Positions 8,862 through 17,572 are shown, counted from the first letter of the stretch. The stretch: 41,241 nucleotides of DNA from an uncultured Gammaproteobacteria bacterium (GCA_947259175.1 CAMYKW010000046.1:1-41241); one strand, 5' to 3'. Numbers and translations: made by a program. The notes: generated from the sequence alone by a model not told the origin.

Positions 8862-9003
8862 CTGCTATGTGGCTTGCGTAACCTGCGCAGTCTCGTTCAG
8901 CGTCACATCGAGCACGCCCGTGGCGTCGACGCTACAGCGGCGCAGTAGTTCGAGTCAATTGGTTGCGGATGAGGATTTCAACCTGTCACACACTACGTCA
9001 AAA

Positions 9004-9150
9004 TTGCCGCCTTTGCTGGTTCGAATACTTTGCAGGCTGGGGTATCACGATTTTCGTATGATCAATAAAACCTTTGGGTTCGGTACTGAAGGGGGCATTG
9101 AAACGGTCGAATGCATACGATGCGGTGTCACCATAACTCGCCAAGCATGA
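9004..9150 (+). CDS. Small putative zinc-ribbon-like protein
   Basis: The meaningful part of this open frame is RILCRLGYHDFRMINKTFGFG followed by ECIRCGVTITRQA. One Cys plus His near the start (C-x4-H) and a C-x2-C pair near the end suggest a small zinc-binding knuckle, as in short bacterial and phage proteins that end CxxCG. The frame is open from 8869, but the upstream residues are serine/threonine-rich and look non-coding; I placed the start at TTG 9004, with TTG 8959 as an alternative. It could also be the tail of a decayed longer gene. Function unknown. Confidence 0.4.
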   Translation: MPPLLVRILCRLGYHDFRMINKTFGFGTEGGIETVECIRCGVTITRQA

Positions 9151-9273
9151 TCGAGCTTAGCAGGTGTGGATCGACCAGAGACCAATATGTTATTCATCCT
9201 GGGAAATTCGGATTCATTTCCACTTCGTCTCTGACCAGAAACAGGCATACATTTCAGGTGGATGTCACTACCG

Positions 9274-9700
9274 TTAGAATCGCTTCGTATCGAGCCAGAA
9301 TGCCACCGCGGCGAACAAGAAATATGATGTAAGCGCGAATATCGGAAGTCCCCACTTACCGTCGCCCATCGGTGGACCGAAGATATTCCCGACATTTATC
9401 AATAAAAAAATCACAAAGACACCCATACCATACTTTCCGACTGCCGTCGTAGCCGACGTTGCTCGCAGATAGAGTCAAAGTGCCGATAACAGTAATCCTG
9501 CCTCGAGCGTAAAAGTCGCGATGGCACTATTCCATAGACCGAGACCGAGCTTGGGTGATGTGTCATTCCATAGGGGTAGATCTGGCGTATGAACGAACAA
9601 ATCAAACAGCCAGTGCGCGAAGACGGCTAACGCCACTACTAACGCCACCGAGCGTCCCGGTAAGTGATTGAAAAACCCGAGACCTGAACGCGACAGGAGT
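9274..9700 (-). pseudogene. Membrane-bound hydrolase-like protein relic with internal TGA
   Basis: Reading leftwards, the frame shows multi-helix membrane protein sequence: VALVVALAVFAHWLFDLFVH, then DLPLWNDTSPKLGLGLWNSAIA. After LLLSAL a TGA occurs at 9475-9477, yet the same frame goes on with LYLRATSATTAVGKYGMG, FVIFLLINVGNIFGPPMGDG and SYFLFAAVAFWLDTKRF before a true stop at 9274. The SHWxLD-like / HxPDLPL / GLGLWNS pattern matches uncharacterised multi-spanning proteins annotated as metal-dependent hydrolases. The expected N-terminal part cannot be found upstream of about 9700; the open frame to 10026 there looks unrelated. So the gene is both truncated and interrupted. The boundary at 9700 is approximate. 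Confidence 0.7.
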
Positions 9701-9916
9701 GACTGAAAATCCCCGTGTCGGCAGTTCGGTTTCGTCCCTGGAATACCTCCGCTTCTGGTGCTTAGGCGAAATTTGAAGTCTTCGAATGTCTTCTTTGAGT
9801 CGGTTCCTCCCGGATCGCTGGGCGCCGACCCATAAGCACGTTCTGCCATAAAGCTGATGTGGATGGTTCCCGTTGTGAGATCACGCGCATGGGCGGCTGG
9901 CCGAGTGGTTGGCGAT

Positions 9917-10846
9917 TCATCGATAGTCGGTGTCAATAACAGTCTTGATGCCTTGCAAATGCGGAGTGGGCTCAAAGTCGAACCGCTCGTTGAACTTATC
10001 ACTGACGAAATCGTAATCTCGGTCATACTGATAGGCCATCTCCTTCAACTCTCTCAAGGCTGGTACAAATAGGCCCATCACGGTCATCAAGGACTTGGGC
10101 ATGATTTGAACCCTGGCTTCCATATCGAATTCTTTAGCGATAGCTGCAATCCACTGTCTGCCTGTCATCGGGTCCGAAGCAGTTGGCAAATGCCACACTT
10201 CACCATATGCATCGCTAGTATTACCTAACATTGCGGTACCGCGCGATGCGTCAGTTGTATAGGTGAATGAGTGTTTATGGTCAACGGAAAGCAGCCATTG
10301 GGCGGATTTGCCCGCGCTGAGGCGATCGAATACTGTTTGCGTGAGCACCGAGTTCTTCTGCCTTCCGGGCCCGTAAAAGTCCGCACTTCGTGCAATGAGC
10401 GCGTCGATCTCGCCCTTGTCAGCCGCGTGTACCAGCATTTGCGCCACTTCGGCTCGAACCGCTCCCTTCTTGCTCGTCGGGCGAATCGGCGTATTCTCGT
10501 CCATAGGGCAAAGGTGATCTCGATCGTACATATAGATATTGTCGAAAAAAACCAATTTGCAGCCATGGATCTTGCATGCCGCTATTGTATTGCGCATTAG
10601 GACAGGCCACTGCTCACGCCACACTGCTGTTTTGTAAGGCAGCCCAACGACCAGATACACCACTTCCGAGGCCTCTGTGGCGCTGATCATTTCGTCCTGA
10701 TTCAACAGATCGGCAGCGAACAAGTCGTTTGAGGGGATAACCTTTTTCGGATTGCGACTGACCAATCGAACTTTATCGGTGTATTCAGGGAGAATTCGGG
10801 CCAAATCACGGCCGATAATTCCCCCGGAGCCAAGGATTGTTTGCAT
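9917..10846 (-). CDS. NAD-dependent epimerase/dehydratase family protein (atypical SDR)
   Basis: 309 residues with a Rossmann nucleotide-binding motif directly at the N-terminus (MQTILGSGGIIGRDLA, pattern GxGGxxG), the epimerase strand VVYLVVGLPYK, and the region FDNIYMYDRDHLCPMDENTP followed by RPTSKKGAVRAEVAQ where extended SDRs have their active site. The usual YxxxK pair is not evident; in its place is a serine-lysine-lysine-glycine element seen in atypical relatives. SADFYGPG (about residue 155) is the typical sugar/flavonoid-reductase-like specificity segment. Substrate unknown. It runs opposite to the photolyase relic and SDR to its right. Start ATG chosen so the glycine motif is at residue 6-12, as usual. 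Confidence 0.85.
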   Translation of the reverse strand: MQTILGSGGIIGRDLARILPEYTDKVRLVSRNPKKVIPSNDLFAADLLNQDEMISATEASEVVYLVVGLPYKTAVWREQWPVLMRNTIAACKIHGCKLVFFDNIYMYDRDHLCPMDENTPIRPTSKKGAVRAEVAQMLVHAADKGEIDALIARSADFYGPGRQKNSVLTQTVFDRLSAGKSAQWLLSVDHKHSFTYTTDASRGTAMLGNTSDAYGEVWHLPTASDPMTGRQWIAAIAKEFDMEARVQIMPKSLMTVMGLFVPALRELKEMAYQYDRDYDFVSDKFNERFDFEPTPHLQGIKTVIDTDYR

Positions 10847-10952
10847 AGCGATCTACCTAGCAACTCAAAGTTGTGTGTCGCCCAGCTATGATTCTTGCAC
10901 GAAAGAGCCTCTCAAACGTGCTTCAGCCACGTCCAGATAGGAGCCTCCGCCA

Positions 10953-11378
10953 TCAAATTGTCTCAAGCAACCCAGTCCCAATGGACAGGCAACCGATTGC
11001 GACCAGATATATGTATGCACCCACGGCTAGATGGTGTTCTCGTTGCGATCCAGTGCGCACACCTTTCCCCCTCAAGCCATACACTTTTGCCGCCTCGCGC
11101 CCACCCGCATCCACAAACGCCCCTCCGCCAATCATCGCCGCGTAGGGCCACATCCAGTGGTCAACCAACATCAATATACCGGCCACGGGCAGTATCCATA
11201 GCCAACAAAGGTCCCATCGGGCGGCCCACAGCTCCAGGTGACCAAAAAGTGAATCTGCGTGATCAGACGATTCCTGGAGTCCAAGTCGTTGTGCCAAATT
11301 GAAATTCGCGACCGAGATGAGTTGCCCGATATAGAGTAACCAGGCGACCAAACACAGTATTCCGACAATGACTCTCAT
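10953..11378 (-). CDS. Conserved integral membrane protein of unknown function
   Basis: 141 residues with about four membrane segments: IVGILCLVAWLLYIGQLIS at the N-terminus, WLWILPVAGILMLVDHWMW in the middle, then AAMIGGGAFVDAGGREAAKVYGL and a final helix near LVAIGCLSIGTGLL. The polar loop FVDAGGREAAK with GVRTGSQREHHLAV is the most distinctive feature. I believe relatives of similar length exist in marine gammaproteobacteria, but none has a role known to me. The ATG overlaps the stop of a 42-codon ORF (ATGA), implying coupled translation. Confidence 0.7.
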   Translation of the reverse strand: MRVIVGILCLVAWLLYIGQLISVANFNLAQRLGLQESSDHADSLFGHLELWAARWDLCWLWILPVAGILMLVDHWMWPYAAMIGGGAFVDAGGREAAKVYGLRGKGVRTGSQREHHLAVGAYIYLVAIGCLSIGTGLLETI

Positions 11379-11503
11379 TTGCGCGGACCTCTTCCGGATC
11401 TAATAAGAAAGTGTGGAAGGCCTATAGCGAAGAATACCTCTGGCCGGTCGTAGCGGAAAAGCAAGTCGGCGTAAATATCCGCTTCGGGCAAACTTCGGCT
11501 CAT
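11375..11503 (-). CDS. Short ORF translationally coupled to the membrane protein
   Basis: ATG at 11503 opens a 42-residue frame (MSRSLPEADIYADLLFRYDR, then PEVFFAIGLPHFLIRSGRGPRK) whose TGA overlaps the ATG of the downstream membrane protein (ATGA). Spacing argues for a real coding sequence, or the tail of a gene whose front was replaced by the integrase fragment just upstream. Not recognised as a family. Confidence 0.35.
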   Translation of the reverse strand: MSRSLPEADIYADLLFRYDRPEVFFAIGLPHFLIRSGRGPRK

Positions 11504-11507
11504 TAGG

Positions 11508-11735
11508 TGTCGTCCCTAAGTTACCCACGACGTCTCGCGCGAGCGATTTCGCTTTGGCGGCGAGGCGTCGCCGATCGTTGTCCGATAGCTGAAGACGACG
11601 CCCGTTGAGCTGTTGTTCGAAAATGCGATTCTCTGCAATAAGATAGTCGATGATAACCCGCTGATGTCGATTGACCCAACTTGCGAGAGCCGTCGCCAGG
11701 GGACTAATTAAGTTGACGATGCTAATGGGCGAGCA
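11508..11735 (-). pseudogene. Integrase/transposase N-terminal fragment
   Basis: The minus strand reads SWVNRHQRVIIDYLIAENRI, then FEQQLNGRRLQLSDNDRRRLAAKAKSLARDVVGNLGT. This matches the N-terminal helical region of the common DDE integrase-core proteins of environmental bacteria (pattern VIEYLxxENRxLxxQL-GxRLRLxDxxRRRLAxKAK), which should be followed by a TxxTPDTxLxWHR element and a catalytic core. Neither is present; the frame loses similarity after LGT. Ends are approximate. A decayed mobile-element remnant. Confidence 0.65.
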
Positions 11736-11993
11736 GCCTACTCATGCGAGGCTTCGTAGGCAATCTTTCCAGCACAATCCTATTTCTGGACCATACAGCC
11801 GGGGCAACTTGGCCTTTCGGAAAGTCCAAATTCAGGTTATGTTACGTTACCGCTTCAGCAAACACCCAAGACAAGCGGTGGATCAACACCGCGTGTCGTC
11901 AATTCACTATTCGTAATCCAAAACGATCATATATTCCAATTACAACGTTAACGTGATACCGCAGGGTTTTCGGGGAAGTTGGACACAGCCACG

Positions 11994-12205
11994 ATGACAG
12001 ATAAAGCTTATCGGAGAATAATATACTTTTTTCGGCGGGACCTGCGGCTGGCGGACGATCTGGGTCTGGTTGACGCTCTGGATCAGAGTGCCTAGGCACT
12101 ACCACTGTTCATCGTGGGCCCGAGTCAGGTCGACCCGATGGTATCGATTATCCGCAGCCGATGATCGACCACAAAGAGGAGCGGCAAGTGACGCTTTCGA
12201 GATAG
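11994..12205 (+). pseudogene. Deoxyribodipyrimidine photolyase/cryptochrome relic (N- and C-terminal scraps)
   Basis: From ATG 11994 the frame reads RRIIYFFRRDLRLADDLGLV, the hallmark FRRDLRLxDNxxL start of the photolyase alpha/beta domain, followed by DALDQSA, a TAG at 12093-12095, and ALPLFIVGPSQVD in the same frame (families have LPLFIxDP here). From 12137, in another frame, DGIDYPQPMIDHKEERQVTL then SR and TAG resemble the very C-terminus of photolyases (YPxPIVDHxxER). About 400 codons that should separate the two, including the FAD-binding domain, are gone. So the locus keeps the two ends of a photolyase gene with the centre deleted. The N-terminal part is a firm call; the C-terminal part is good but short. 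Confidence 0.75.
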
Positions 12206-12302
12206 CGTGAGCCATGATTATGCGCAGTACTGCCGCCCAGATGTTCTCGCGACCGCCGACGGTGGATAGTAAAAGCACCGCTAGGTGCTTGGATCTCCCG
12301 CT

Positions 12303-13010
12303 ATGAAGGTCGCGCTAGTGGGCGGCTCCGGCGGCATCGGCCGGGCACTGCTGAAGCAACTGGCCGGGCGCAGAGAAGTGCGGGCCGTGCACGCGACATT
12401 CCGCAACAACCCGCCGGATTTGGATCACCCCAAGGTAAGCTGGCAACCCATCGATCTCGCCCGGGAGTCCTCCATCCGCAACTGGTCGGAGGGTCTGGGT
12501 GAGGTGGACTGGTTGATCAACGCCGCCGGCATCCTGCACTCACGCGACAACCAGCCGGAGAAAAATATTCGCCAGCTAGAGCCCGATTTTTTTCTGCGCA
12601 GCGTCTCCATTAATGCCCTGTCCACGCTGCTTCTGGCCAAGTCGCTACAGGACCATTTAAAGCACGGTCGCCCGGCGGTGTTCGCCGCGGTGTCCGCCAA
12701 GGTCGGCAGCATCAGCGATAACCGTTTGGGCGGCTGGTACAGTTACCGCGCCTCCAAGGCGGCGCTCAATATGTGTATCAAGACGCTGGCCATCGAGTGG
12801 CGCCGTACGTTGCCAAACGTCACCGTCGCCGCCCTGCACCCAGGCACCACCGACACGGCGCTATCCAAGCCGTTCCAGCGAAACGTTGCTCCAGACGCAC
12901 TGTTCAGTCCCGAGCGGAGCGCCGCACTGCTGCTCGATGTTCTGGCCGCGCTAACCCCGGATCAGTCCGGTGGATTCTGGTCGTATAGTGGTGAGCGACT
13001 GCCTTGGTAA
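12303..13010 (+). CDS. Short-chain dehydrogenase/reductase (C-factor-like)
   Basis: 235-residue classical SDR. ATG 12303 is preferred over the upstream GTG 12285 because the protein then starts MKVALVGGSGGIGRALLKQL, with the TGxxxGIG-type dinucleotide motif in the normal place. NAAGI at about residue 75, a serine in AVSAKVGSISDNR and the catalytic YSYRASKAALNM (YxxxK, about residue 144) are present, and HPGTTDTALSKPF follows as in CsgA/C-signal-like members. Active site complete; substrate unknown. It lies directly behind the photolyase relic and 10 bases before the BLUF-cyclase gene, so SDR and cyclase are probably co-transcribed. Confidence 0.88.
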   Translation: MKVALVGGSGGIGRALLKQLAGRREVRAVHATFRNNPPDLDHPKVSWQPIDLARESSIRNWSEGLGEVDWLINAAGILHSRDNQPEKNIRQLEPDFFLRSVSINALSTLLLAKSLQDHLKHGRPAVFAAVSAKVGSISDNRLGGWYSYRASKAALNMCIKTLAIEWRRTLPNVTVAALHPGTTDTALSKPFQRNVAPDALFSPERSAALLLDVLAALTPDQSGGFWSYSGERLPW

Positions 13011-13020
13011 GGCCGGGAAC

Positions 13021-14064
13021 ATGAAGAGAATCTATTACGTCAGCCGGTTTTCTAGAAAGCTTCGACTCGAGGAGTTGGGGGCGATCGACCGCGTCTCACG
13101 AGAAAAAAATCCGCAGCGGCGGATTACTGGGTTCCTGGTTTGCCTGGGCGATACCTTCTTTCAGGTTCTCGAAGGACCCGATAAGGCCGTGGATCACTTG
13201 TTCTTCGGCGTCATTGCCAATGATCCACGGCACAAAGAGGTGCTTTGCCTGAAATCGGAGCCCGGAGTGGCAAAACGGTTGTTTCCGGACTGGCATATGA
13301 GAATTTTCGATTTGAACGCGCAGGGCGAAACGTTACCGTTTGCGTTCCGGCAAATGTTGACCGCGCTGCTCGATTCACATTATTTGCTTGCCCAGTATAC
13401 ACAGCCCAGTGTTTTGCACATGCTGGAGAGGGGCGTCAACCCCTCATCATTGCCCCCGCAACGCAAGCAGGCCACGGTATTCTTCAGCGACATCATTGGC
13501 TTCTCGTTGTTCTCACAGTGGCTGACTCCGAGCCAATTGATCGAAGTCGTTAATTCCCATATCGAAATGTGTACCGAGGTGATCAGCCAACACGGGGGCG
13601 AGGTCAACAAAATTACCGGCGACGGGTTGCTCGCGTATTTTTCGCATCACGAATCCGATGCCGCGATCGGGGCGAGCCTTGACCTTCTACGAAAGATGAG
13701 TCGGCGGCGCCAAAGGGCCTCCGCTAACAGCCCGTTGCGCTGCCTCTATGGCGGGGTGGGACTGGCACATGGTTCTGTTTACGAGGGAAACGTCGGCTTT
13801 GCGCTGAAACGGGATTTCACCATCCTGGGTAATACAGTGAATCTCGCCTCCCGACTGGAGTCATATACCCGTGAACTTGAGGTTCGACTCATCATGAATA
13901 AGGAAAGTGTGACTAGCGCAAAACAAGAATGGAAATTCATTTCCTTGGGGAAGCACCGATTGAAAGGTCAACCCACCGCCTCCGAACTATACAGCGTTGA
14001 AGGACTGGATAGCTTGAATGTTCAAGAAGTTTATCGCGTTATCCAAGGTGAATTTTCAGGATGA
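13021..14064 (+). CDS. BLUF domain-class III adenylyl cyclase (photoactivated adenylyl cyclase)
   Basis: 347 residues. Residues 1-97 form a BLUF blue-light flavin domain: Tyr6 (IYYVSR), Asn30 (EKNPQRRITGF), Gln48 (FFQVLEG) and Trp91/Met93 (LFPDWHM) occupy the flavin-pocket positions. A short helical linker (100-145) leads to a class III cyclase domain. Metal-binding Asp157 (FFSDIIGFS) and Asp201 (KITGDGLLAYF), adenine-selecting Lys197 with Asp265 and Thr267 (RDFTILG), and transition-state Asn274 and Arg278 (NTVNLASRLE) are all present. Layout, length and these positions match Beggiatoa bPAC (350 residues), so light-stimulated cAMP synthesis is expected. Cytoplasmic, homodimeric by family knowledge. 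I chose ATG 13021 over the longer frame because the BLUF fold starts MKRIYYVSR. It follows the SDR by 10 bases and converges on ftsH. Confidence 0.93.
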   Translation: MKRIYYVSRFSRKLRLEELGAIDRVSREKNPQRRITGFLVCLGDTFFQVLEGPDKAVDHLFFGVIANDPRHKEVLCLKSEPGVAKRLFPDWHMRIFDLNAQGETLPFAFRQMLTALLDSHYLLAQYTQPSVLHMLERGVNPSSLPPQRKQATVFFSDIIGFSLFSQWLTPSQLIEVVNSHIEMCTEVISQHGGEVNKITGDGLLAYFSHHESDAAIGASLDLLRKMSRRRQRASANSPLRCLYGGVGLAHGSVYEGNVGFALKRDFTILGNTVNLASRLESYTRELEVRLIMNKESVTSAKQEWKFISLGKHRLKGQPTASELYSVEGLDSLNVQEVYRVIQGEFSG

Positions 14065-14202
14065 ATCCAGTCACCGACTGGATTCCGTAGCGCAGTATCG
14101 GAGAGATGTCCCCAACACCGGCCCTGGTCACCCACGCTGATTGTTTGATTCCTGAGACACAATGCCGAAAAACAATGAATCATGGTCGCAGGCAGACGCA
14201 GT

Positions 14203-16131
14203 TCACCCGGCGTGTTGCGGCTGTATGGGACCGCCTGCCGGCTGCCGCGGCTTAGCTTGGCTTGACGGACCATTATTTAAACCTGAGCCACGGTTCGGAT
14301 GTGTCCAGTCGTCTGGCCGATTTTCGTCGAGCTCCCGTCCTTGCATCACAGCGCTTATCTGATCACTGTCGAGGGTCTCCCATTCTACCAGCGCCTTCGC
14401 CATGCGGTGCAACACATCGATGTTTTCGCGCAATATCTGTCGTGCGCGACCATAGTTCTGATCGATCAAAGCGCGGACTTCGGTGTCGACCAAACGTGCC
14501 GTGTCGTCGGATATGTTCTTCCGGCTCGTCACCGCCTGGCCGAGAAACACCTCCCCCTCGTCTTCTGCGTACGCGAGCGGTCCCAGCTTTTCCGACAGAC
14601 CCCATTTGGTCACCATACTTCTCGCAATCTGGGTTGCGCGCTCGATGTCGTTTTGCGCACCGGTGGTGACTGCGTCTTCACCGAAGATCAGTTCCTCGGC
14701 AATGCGACCGCCAAACAGGGTGGCAATCTCACTTTCCAGCCGCCGTTTGCTCGCGCTGAGACGATCTCGCTCAGGCAAGAACATTGTCACGCCCAGAGCG
14801 CGTCCCCGCGGGATGATCGTGACCTTGTGCACCGGATCGTGCTCGGGAACCAGTCGACCGACGATCGTATGCCCGGCCTCATGATAGGCAGTCAGCAATT
14901 TTTCCTCGTCCGACATTGCCAGAGAGCGCCGCTCCGCACCCATCATTATCTTATCTTTCGCACGCTCGAAATCGTCCATAGACACCCGCTTACGATCCGC
15001 ACGCGCCGCGAGCAGTGCCGCTTCATTCACCAAATTAGCCAAATCGGCACCGGAGAAACCAGGTGTGCCCCGCGCAATGATTTGCGCGTCAACGTTCTCT
15101 TCCAGTGGGACGCTTCGCATGTGGACTTTTAATATATCTGCTCTGCCCTTGACATCCGGCAGCGGAACGACCACCTGACGGTCAAACCTGCCTGGTCGGA
15201 GCAATGCGGGGTCTAAGACGTCAGGACGGTTGGTTGCGGCGACAACGATGATTCCCTCGTTACCTTCAAAACCGTCCATCTGCACCAGCATCGCATTCAA
15301 GGTCTGCTCGCGCTCGTCGTGACCCCCACCAAGGCCGGCCCCTCGACGCCGACCAACGGCATCGATCTCGTCGATAAATATGATGCACGGAGAATTCTTT
15401 TTCGCCTGTTCGAACAAATCCCGAACGCGGGAGGCGCCGACGCCGACAAACATCTCCACAAAATCCGAGCCGGAAATGGAGAAAAACGGCACTCCCGCCT
15501 CGCCGGCGATTGCCCGCGCCAGTAATGTTTTACCCGTGCCCGGCGGGCCAACCATCAACATGCCCCGCGGGATCTTTCCACCAACCCGTGTGAACCGCGC
15601 CGGATCCTTGAGAAAATTCACCAGCTCGCCCACTTCTTCCTTCGCCTCATCAATCCCGGCAACGTCGGTGAGTGTGACGTTGACTTCCTCAGCACCCAAC
15701 TGACGTGCCCGGCTCTTGCCGAAACTGCCGATAGCGCCGGGCCCACCCATCCCCTGCCGGCGGAGCATCCAGATCCAGAAACCTATCAACAGGGCTATTG
15801 GTAATAAAGACGCAGCGATGCGGTATAACGCACTTGGCTGTTCAGGTGGTCTGGCGTTGATTTCGACCCCGTGCTCCAGCAAATCGGCGACCAAACCTGG
15901 GTCATTTGGCGAGAAAGAACTAAATAGAGATCCGTCCTGCCGCACCCCTTTAACCGAAGAATCCCGAATTACCACTTCCCGCACCTGACCTGCTTTGACT
16001 TCGTCCAAGAACGCGGAGTAAGGGATTTCGATTTCAGCGCCAGCAGGTTGTGATCCCGTTGTCGATAGAAACGAAAAAAAGATCAGTGTTAGAACCAGTG
16101 CGAATAGCCAGTTTAATTTCATCGTCTGCAT
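14203..16131 (-). CDS. ftsH: ATP-dependent zinc metalloprotease FtsH
   Basis: 642-residue membrane-anchored AAA+ protease that degrades misfolded membrane proteins and selected regulators. Order: N-terminal helix ([15 protein letters not shown]), periplasmic FtsH-extracellular domain, second helix ([15 protein letters not shown]), AAA module with Walker A GPPGTGKT (about residue 195) and Walker [12 protein letters not shown], second region of homology ([20 protein letters not shown]) and zinc site HEAGH (about 415). The C-terminal tail is long, polar and low in complexity, as is common. ATG at 16122 is an alternative start. It lies behind the ubiG-like gene on the same strand, with 134 bases between that could hold its own promoter. 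A 138-base convergent gap separates it from the BLUF-cyclase. Confidence 0.97.
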   Translation of the reverse strand: MQTMKLNWLFALVLTLIFFSFLSTTGSQPAGAEIEIPYSAFLDEVKAGQVREVVIRDSSVKGVRQDGSLFSSFSPNDPGLVADLLEHGVEINARPPEQPSALYRIAASLLPIALLIGFWIWMLRRQGMGGPGAIGSFGKSRARQLGAEEVNVTLTDVAGIDEAKEEVGELVNFLKDPARFTRVGGKIPRGMLMVGPPGTGKTLLARAIAGEAGVPFFSISGSDFVEMFVGVGASRVRDLFEQAKKNSPCIIFIDEIDAVGRRRGAGLGGGHDEREQTLNAMLVQMDGFEGNEGIIVVAATNRPDVLDPALLRPGRFDRQVVVPLPDVKGRADILKVHMRSVPLEENVDAQIIARGTPGFSGADLANLVNEAALLAARADRKRVSMDDFERAKDKIMMGAERRSLAMSDEEKLLTAYHEAGHTIVGRLVPEHDPVHKVTIIPRGRALGVTMFLPERDRLSASKRRLESEIATLFGGRIAEELIFGEDAVTTGAQNDIERATQIARSMVTKWGLSEKLGPLAYAEDEGEVFLGQAVTSRKNISDDTARLVDTEVRALIDQNYGRARQILRENIDVLHRMAKALVEWETLDSDQISAVMQGRELDENRPDDWTHPNRGSGLNNGPSSQAKPRQPAGGPIQPQHAG

Positions 16132-16265
16132 GCACGTTGTTACGAACAGTTATAAGATGCGGTCTGCCGCAAGGCTTTCAAACCTCATTACGCATTGTTA
16201 ACCTGAGACTGAACATCCTTCGATGTATGGAGTTTATGGCGGGAGCTCCGCGTGCAATACGCAGG

Positions 16266-17039
16266 CTAAACCACGCAACGAGCACTCTTTTGTGCGACGA
16301 GCATGTAGTTCACGAGATCGGACCGCGTCAGCGAGAACCGCCTCGTGAATGGATTCACCTTTACTCCTACTTTCTCAGCCAATTCGAGACCGTCCGCGGC
16401 CATCAACCTTGCGAGCTCCGTGGGTTTACGAAATTGTCTCCATCGGTGGGTTCCTTTGGGCAACCACCGCAAAACGTATTCCGCCCCCAGAATGGCAAAC
16501 AAATACGAGACCAGGGTTCTGTTGATCGTCGCAATCACCATCACGCCTCCAGGGCGCACCAGATCGCAGCAGTCGTTTAGAAAAGAAGGCAGGTCAGCCA
16601 CATGCTCTACCACCTCCATGTTCAACACTGCGTCAAACTTGGTCCCCGCTGCACGTAACTCCGATGCTGTCGACAGACGGTAATCAATGTCAAAACCGGT
16701 CTCTCGACAATGTTGCCGAGCCACCTGAATGTTATTATCCACGACGTCTATTGCGGTTACTTCCGCACCAAGCATGGCCATGGACTCTGACAGTATCCCG
16801 CCGCCGCAGCCAATATCAACTACCCGCACTCCCTGCAGCGGCTTCGCGTAGCTGGCGTCGCTCCCCAAAATAGTGCTCAGTGTCATCTGCAGGTATTGGA
16901 CGCGTAGCTCGTTCAACTTGTGTAGCGGCCAAAAGGGCCCGGACCGGTCCCACCAAAGTTTGGCGAGATTGCGGTAGTATTCGACCTCCCTTAAATCGAT
17001 TGTGCCGTCCAATGGCGCTGTGGCGTTCAAGTGGTCCAT
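16266..17039 (-). CDS. ubiG: UbiG-like S-adenosylmethionine-dependent O-methyltransferase
   Basis: 257 residues if started at the ATG at 17039, where the protein begins MDHLNATAP, IDLREVEYYRNLAKLWWD; a longer frame to 17102 exists but lacks similarity. SAM-binding motif I is VVDIGCGGGILSESMAMLG, motif II DAVLNMEVVEHV, and the UbiG signature HRWRQFRKPTELARL follows. UbiG methylates the two hydroxyls in ubiquinone biosynthesis. The downstream membrane-contact segment of UbiG is recognisable (LFAILGAEYVLRWLPKGTH). The gene overlaps the small ORF upstream by 13 bases. Being next to ftsH rather than gyrA or ubiquinone genes, it may be the only copy or a second paralogue; the window cannot tell. 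Confidence 0.88.
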   Translation of the reverse strand: MDHLNATAPLDGTIDLREVEYYRNLAKLWWDRSGPFWPLHKLNELRVQYLQMTLSTILGSDASYAKPLQGVRVVDIGCGGGILSESMAMLGAEVTAIDVVDNNIQVARQHCRETGFDIDYRLSTASELRAAGTKFDAVLNMEVVEHVADLPSFLNDCCDLVRPGGVMVIATINRTLVSYLFAILGAEYVLRWLPKGTHRWRQFRKPTELARLMAADGLELAEKVGVKVNPFTRRFSLTRSDLVNYMLVAQKSARCVV

Positions 17040-17320
17040 CGAATTTCTTCGAGCTGAGTGTGCAATCGCTTCTGCTCCTTGTATTGTTCGATTCGGCGCC
17101 AAGCGGGGGCTGTCGAACTCAATATTTCAGACCTGCTGGCGGGCCATTCGTCTCGAACATCGGGATAATCTTCTAGTTCATCACGGTCATCCACCGGAAA
17201 TAATTCATCATCCAGGAATATAACGCCCTCGTCAGTGAAGACGTCGTTCAACTGTCCCTCACTCACAGGATTGTTACCGTTTCTTTCCAACGCTGATTCA
17301 GTTCTCATAAAGACCTCCAA
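17027..17320 (-). CDS. Small acidic hypothetical protein upstream of ubiG-like gene
   Basis: 97 residues, or 93 from the second ATG. The middle is strikingly acidic (VIFLDDELFPVDDRDELEDY) and the end is basic-helical (AWRRIEQYKEQKRLHTQLEEI). This acidic centre with a W-R-R-I-E-x-Y-x-E-x-K-x-L tail resembles short gammaproteobacterial proteins of the PA3496-like group, a tentative match. Preceded by GGAGGT on the minus strand (17325-17330), a strong ribosome binding site. The stop overlaps the ubiG-like start, so the two are probably coupled. Confidence 0.65.
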   Translation of the reverse strand: MEVFMRTESALERNGNNPVSEGQLNDVFTDEGVIFLDDELFPVDDRDELEDYPDVRDEWPASRSEILSSTAPAWRRIEQYKEQKRLHTQLEEIRWTT

Positions 17321-17572
17321 ACGTTGTAGTTGATTTCACGATGCTCGCGTGGCTGACTGAGCCTGAAACACCGAGTGACGATAGAAAACTCAATTTTTCC
17401 CTGAAGCGTTAGTATTAGAAATATGTTTATCAAACTTACTTGGCTAGCGGTAAGGAAAGATTGCTCCTTAGTCCGTCTAATCTCTGTAGAAACGCTGTCG
17501 CCATTCGTTCACACAGTCTTCACGCGCGGATGGTGCCGAAAGGGAATTGGTGGCCTTTAGGCCATCATCAGT

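Noticed and set aside
9701-10026. N-terminal half of the minus-strand frame in front of the hydrolase-like relic
   Set aside because: Ser/Thr/Pro-rich, overlaps the end of the epimerase gene and has no match to the expected membrane protein start.
9475-12095. Stop-codon recoding (readthrough or selenocysteine) at internal TGA/TAG in the relics
   Set aside because: The affected genes are also truncated or frameshifted, the stops are of two kinds, and no selenocysteine-type structure is seen; decay explains all of them.
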